A program made the translations under genes and the position numbers. From assembly GCF_016916835.1 (NCBI RefSeq), contig NZ_JAFFIX010000010.1:62001-126000 (forward strand): 64,000 nt of DNA. Direction: 5' to 3'. This document shows, piece after piece, positions 59,752-64,000 of this stretch; positions within the stretch are counted from its first letter, which is position 1; the number at the start of each line of letters is the position of its first letter. The DNA is from Actinacidiphila bryophytorum. GTDB lineage: Bacteria > Actinomycetota > Actinomycetes > Streptomycetales > Streptomycetaceae. The notes below the pieces were generated by a model that was not told the origin of the DNA, made no database searches, and worked only from the letters and a program-made list of their open reading frames with translations.

Positions 59752-59783
59752 TCGGGTCGGTGCGACCCCTGTGGTGCTGTGTG

Positions 59784-60866
59784 CTACTTGACGCCGGCCG
59801 CGGTGCAGGCCGCGGCGAAGTCCGCGGTGCAGATCTGGGCCACGGTGTAGGTGCCGTCGGCGACCACCGTGTCCATGATGTTGGCCTTGGTCACCGAGAC
59901 CGCCTCGAGCAGCTTGGACGGCACGTCGTTGCCCGAGCCGCTCTTCTTGGTGGCGTCGGCGATGGACTTGAAGTCCTTGCCCTCCAGCAGGTCGACCGCG
60001 ATCTGCGCGGTGTTCTCGGCCTCGGGCTTGGGCGCCTTGTAGACCGTCGAGGTCTGGGTGCCCAGCAGGATCCGCTGGATCGCGGCGAGGTCGGCGTCCT
60101 GCCCGGTCAGCGGGACGCTGATGTTGTTGGACTTCAGGGCGGTGGCGATACCGCCGGCCATCGTGTCGTTGGCGGAGTAGACGCCCTTGATGTTGGCCTT
60201 GCCGACCGAGGTGATGGCCGCCTGGACCTTCTGGTTGGCGACGGTGTCCTTCCACAGGCCGGACGCCTCGTAGGCGACGCTGACCTTGCCGTCGAGGATC
60301 TTGTGCGCGCCGGCCTTGAACTCCGCCGCGTTGGGGTCGGCGTCGTCGCCGTTGATCATGACGATCTTGCTCTGCGGGGTGGCAGCCGGGCCCATGGCGT
60401 CCAGCAGGGCCTGGCCCTGCAGCTCGCCGACCTTCTCGTTGTCGTAGCTGACGTAGGCCGAGACCGGGCCCTGCGCCAGCCGGTCGTAGGCGACGACCTT
60501 GATACCCTTGTCGACCGCGGCCTGGACCGAGGACTTGATGCCGACCGCGTCCTGCGCGTCGAGGATCAGCACCTTGACGCCCTTGGCGATCATGCTGCTG
60601 ACCTGCTGCGCCTGCTTGGCGGCGTCACCGGCGGCGTTGTCGTACTCGACGGTGCAGTCCGGGCACAGTTCCTTGATCTTGTTGGTGATCAGCGGCCTGT
60701 CTGCCCGCTCGTACCGTGCCGTCACCGTGTCGGGCAGCAGGAGCCCGATGGTCTTGTCCTTGGAGTCGGACGACTTGTCGTCGCCGGCCTTGCCACACGC
60801 GGCCATGGTGAGCGCAAGAGTGATCACTGCGCTTCCCACGACGAGACGGCGCGCTATCGCGTTCAT
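59784..60866 (-). CDS. Periplasmic-type sugar-binding lipoprotein (XylF/RbsB family), orphan
   Basis: A 360-residue binding protein of the CUT2 family. The signal peptide ends in lipobox LTMAAC (Cys 23), and the mature domain begins TIGLLLPDTVTARYERADRP, with VKVLILDAQDAVGIKSSVQA, GKIVAYDRL-like IKVVAYDRLAQG, VYSANDTMAGGIATALKS and VPLTGQDADLAAIQRIL. These fit the xylose/ribose group, closest to XylF-type proteins. ATG 60866 has GGAGG ten bases upstream. No CUT2 ATPase or permease gene adjoins it: the neighbours are isocitrate dehydrogenase and the GH55-like gene. It may work with a transporter elsewhere or as a sensor. Confidence 0.87.
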   Translation of the reverse strand: MNAIARRLVVGSAVITLALTMAACGKAGDDKSSDSKDKTIGLLLPDTVTARYERADRPLITNKIKELCPDCTVEYDNAAGDAAKQAQQVSSMIAKGVKVLILDAQDAVGIKSSVQAAVDKGIKVVAYDRLAQGPVSAYVSYDNEKVGELQGQALLDAMGPAATPQSKIVMINGDDADPNAAEFKAGAHKILDGKVSVAYEASGLWKDTVANQKVQAAITSVGKANIKGVYSANDTMAGGIATALKSNNISVPLTGQDADLAAIQRILLGTQTSTVYKAPKPEAENTAQIAVDLLEGKDFKSIADATKKSGSGNDVPSKLLEAVSVTKANIMDTVVADGTYTVAQICTADFAAACTAAGVK

Positions 60867-60984
60867 TGCGGCGGTGCCTCCCCTGAGAGGGCCGCCACGA
60901 CGCGGCCCAAGTGCGGGTGAGTCAACTCGGCACCTGGCCCGCACGTCAAGAAGTAAATCGTCGGACCGGTCACTGGCTGAGACG

Positions 60985-61024
60985 CCGCCGCCCCGGCACG
61001 GTGACGAACCGGCCGGGGCGGCGG
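60985..61024 (-). terminator. Terminator of the isocitrate dehydrogenase gene
   Basis: Perfect 13-base arms, CCGCCGCCCCGGC (60985-60997) and its complement (61012-61024), with a 14-base loop, 33 bases beyond the icd stop. Confidence 0.82.
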
Positions 61025-61056
61025 GGGTTTTGCGGCGCCCGCGCCGCGGGCGTCGA

Positions 61057-63276
<2,220 letters not shown>

Positions 63277-63314
63277 CGGTTACTCCGCTTCGTTTTCCAC
63301 CACGACAGACATTG

Positions 63315-63326
63315 CTTGATATCAAG
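63315..63326. promoter_or_regulatory. Palindrome CTTGATATCAAG upstream of icd
   Basis: A perfect 12-bp palindrome 38 bp upstream of the icd start; a GATATC repeats to its right. Such TTGATATCAA sites in streptomycetes could bind a regulator of central metabolism; the protein is not identifiable here. Confidence 0.45.
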
Positions 63327-63358
63327 ATATCCCGTCGCCGTCGCGACCTCGACGAGGG

Positions 63359-63419
63359 GGCGCCCGCACCGGCCGGCCCCGGCGCGGTCGTGCGCCGGGG
63401 CCGGGCCTGTGCGGGCGCC
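63359..63419 (-). terminator. Long hairpin at the end of the aquaglyceroporin gene
   Basis: Outer arms GGCGCCCGCAC (63359-63369) and its complement (63409-63419), inner arms 63371-63385 and 63392-63407 with a one-base bulge, loop GGTCGT. It lies 15 bases beyond the stop codon. Confidence 0.8.
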
Positions 63420-63433
63420 GGGTGCGGTCGGGG

Positions 63434-64000
63434 CTACAGCTCCTCGACGGCGGGACCCTCCTCGGCCTCCTCGCCCTTGCGCGCCCTGATCACCGGCTTG
63501 ATGATCAGGTCGTAGACGGCCACGCCGACGACACCGCCGATGAGCGGGCCGACGATGGGGATCCACCAGTAGTGGTCGAACCACTGGAACTTCCCCGGCA
63601 GGGCGATGGAGCCCCAGCCTTCGAAGTACGTGAACAGCCGGGGGCCGAAGTCGCGGGCGGGGTTGATCGCGTACCCGGCGTTGGTGCCGAAGGTCAGGCC
63701 GATCGCGACGACCACCAGGCCGATGATGAACGGGTGCAGGTTGGCCAGCGGTGCCGTGTTGCGCAGGTCGATCAGCGCGCAGATCAGCAGCAGCAGGATG
63801 CCCGTACCCACGATCTGGTCCAGCAGCGGACCCCACCAGGAGTTGCCGAAGTACTCGGCGGGGAAGGTGGCGAAGATCGAGTAGGTGGACAGCGACTTGT
63901 CCCTGGCCAGCCCCGCCTTCCCGTCGAAGGCCTCGATCGCCCACCGGTAGCAGGCGTAGACCAGGGCGGCGGCCACGAAGGCGCCGAAGACCTGGGCGAG
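63434..64000 (-). CDS. MIP-family aquaglyceroporin (partial, N-terminus outside window)
   Basis: The last 188 codons of a glycerol/water channel; the start lies beyond base 64000. Visible are the second half-helix motif NPARDFGPR in FGTNAGYAINPARDFGPRLF, where the Asp after NPAR marks glycerol facilitators (GlpF), and flanking helices VFGAFVAAALVYACYRWAIE, IVGTGILLLLICALIDL, IIGLVVVAIGLTFGTNAGYA and WIPIVGPLIGGVVGVAVYDL. The C-terminus is charged (RARKGEEAEEGPAVEEL). A glycerol kinase gene, common next to glpF, may follow upstream outside the window. Confidence 0.9.
   Translation of the reverse strand, partial: LAQVFGAFVAAALVYACYRWAIEAFDGKAGLARDKSLSTYSIFATFPAEYFGNSWWGPLLDQIVGTGILLLLICALIDLRNTAPLANLHPFIIGLVVVAIGLTFGTNAGYAINPARDFGPRLFTYFEGWGSIALPGKFQWFDHYWWIPIVGPLIGGVVGVAVYDLIIKPVIRARKGEEAEEGPAVEEL

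Larger units (their letters stand above)
59457..59783. other. 327-bp region between the GH55-like gene and the orphan binding-protein gene
   Basis: Holds the operator at 59580-59597 for the GH55-like gene and the terminator at 59715-59751 for the binding-protein gene. A TTGACG on the minus strand (59661-59656) lacks a -10 at the right distance. Confidence 0.6.

Overview
The window is 64 kb of very GC-rich DNA with the hallmarks of Streptomyces or a close relative (Streptomycetaceae): a DUF6227-type protein that I know only from streptomycetes, monomeric NADP isocitrate dehydrogenase, sugar ABC operons without their own ATPase gene (these bacteria share an MsiK-type ATPase), many overlapping ATGA/GTGA gene junctions, GTG and TTG starts, and the dispersed streptomycete repeat ending in CGGGGAACTGCGCG. 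No tRNA, rRNA, CRISPR array, insertion sequence, phage gene or replication origin was seen. It reads as ordinary chromosome rich in carbohydrate-use genes. Identifications rest on reading the sequence and on remembered families; no database search was possible.

Layout. 1-11.2 kb: a truncated LacI regulator, a methyltransferase, a 3-hydroxyisobutyryl-CoA hydrolase, a long serine hydroxymethyltransferase, two small membrane proteins divergent from a TetR regulator with two matching operators, an AraC regulator coupled to a zinc-ribbon protein, DUF6227, a PfkB sugar kinase, and a sigma factor with its probable anti-sigma partner. 11.5-19 kb: a secreted GH6 cellulase, then a ROK regulator followed by an aldehyde dehydrogenase and a sugar ABC transporter. 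19.2-26.5 kb: a tightly packed five-gene operon (SWIM protein, unknown protein, VWA protein, MoxR ATPase, DUF5682), the same kind of set as E. coli yehLMPQ, with no known function. 27-34.3 kb: a beta-glucan unit with a GH3 beta-glucosidase, a divergent secreted GH16 plus TIM-barrel protein flanked by discoidin domains, and a LacI regulator. 34.3-37.4 kb: an operon of S4 protein, ECF41 sigma factor, PptH-like phosphopantetheinyl hydrolase and PptT-like phosphopantetheinyl transferase. 37.5-45 kb: SDR, phosphodiester glycosidase, phosphotransferase, an MFS exporter under three copies of one operator with a TetR gene behind it, a stand-alone KAS III and a small secreted protein. 45-50 kb: a second sugar ABC transporter and a CBM2-Cip1 cellulose-binding protein. 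50-57.2 kb: an acetate cluster (LytS/LytTR two-component system, DUF485 protein, solute symporter, SatP, acetyl-CoA synthetase). 57-64 kb: a secreted GH55-like beta-1,3-glucanase, an orphan xylose-type binding protein, isocitrate dehydrogenase and a truncated aquaglyceroporin.

The unifying theme is LacI-family control of polysaccharide use. Palindromes built on GAGCGCTC (the CebR-like TGGGAGCGCTCCCA and the longer GGGAGAGCGCTCTCCC) sit at the promoters of the GH6 cellulase, the GH3 beta-glucosidase, the GH16 protein, the LacI gene itself, the Cip1 homologue and, as a variant, the GH55-like gene. The inferred programme is secretion of cellulases and beta-1,3-glucanases, binding to cellulose or glucan, hydrolysis of oligosaccharides by the GH3 enzyme, and induction when a short sugar removes the repressor.
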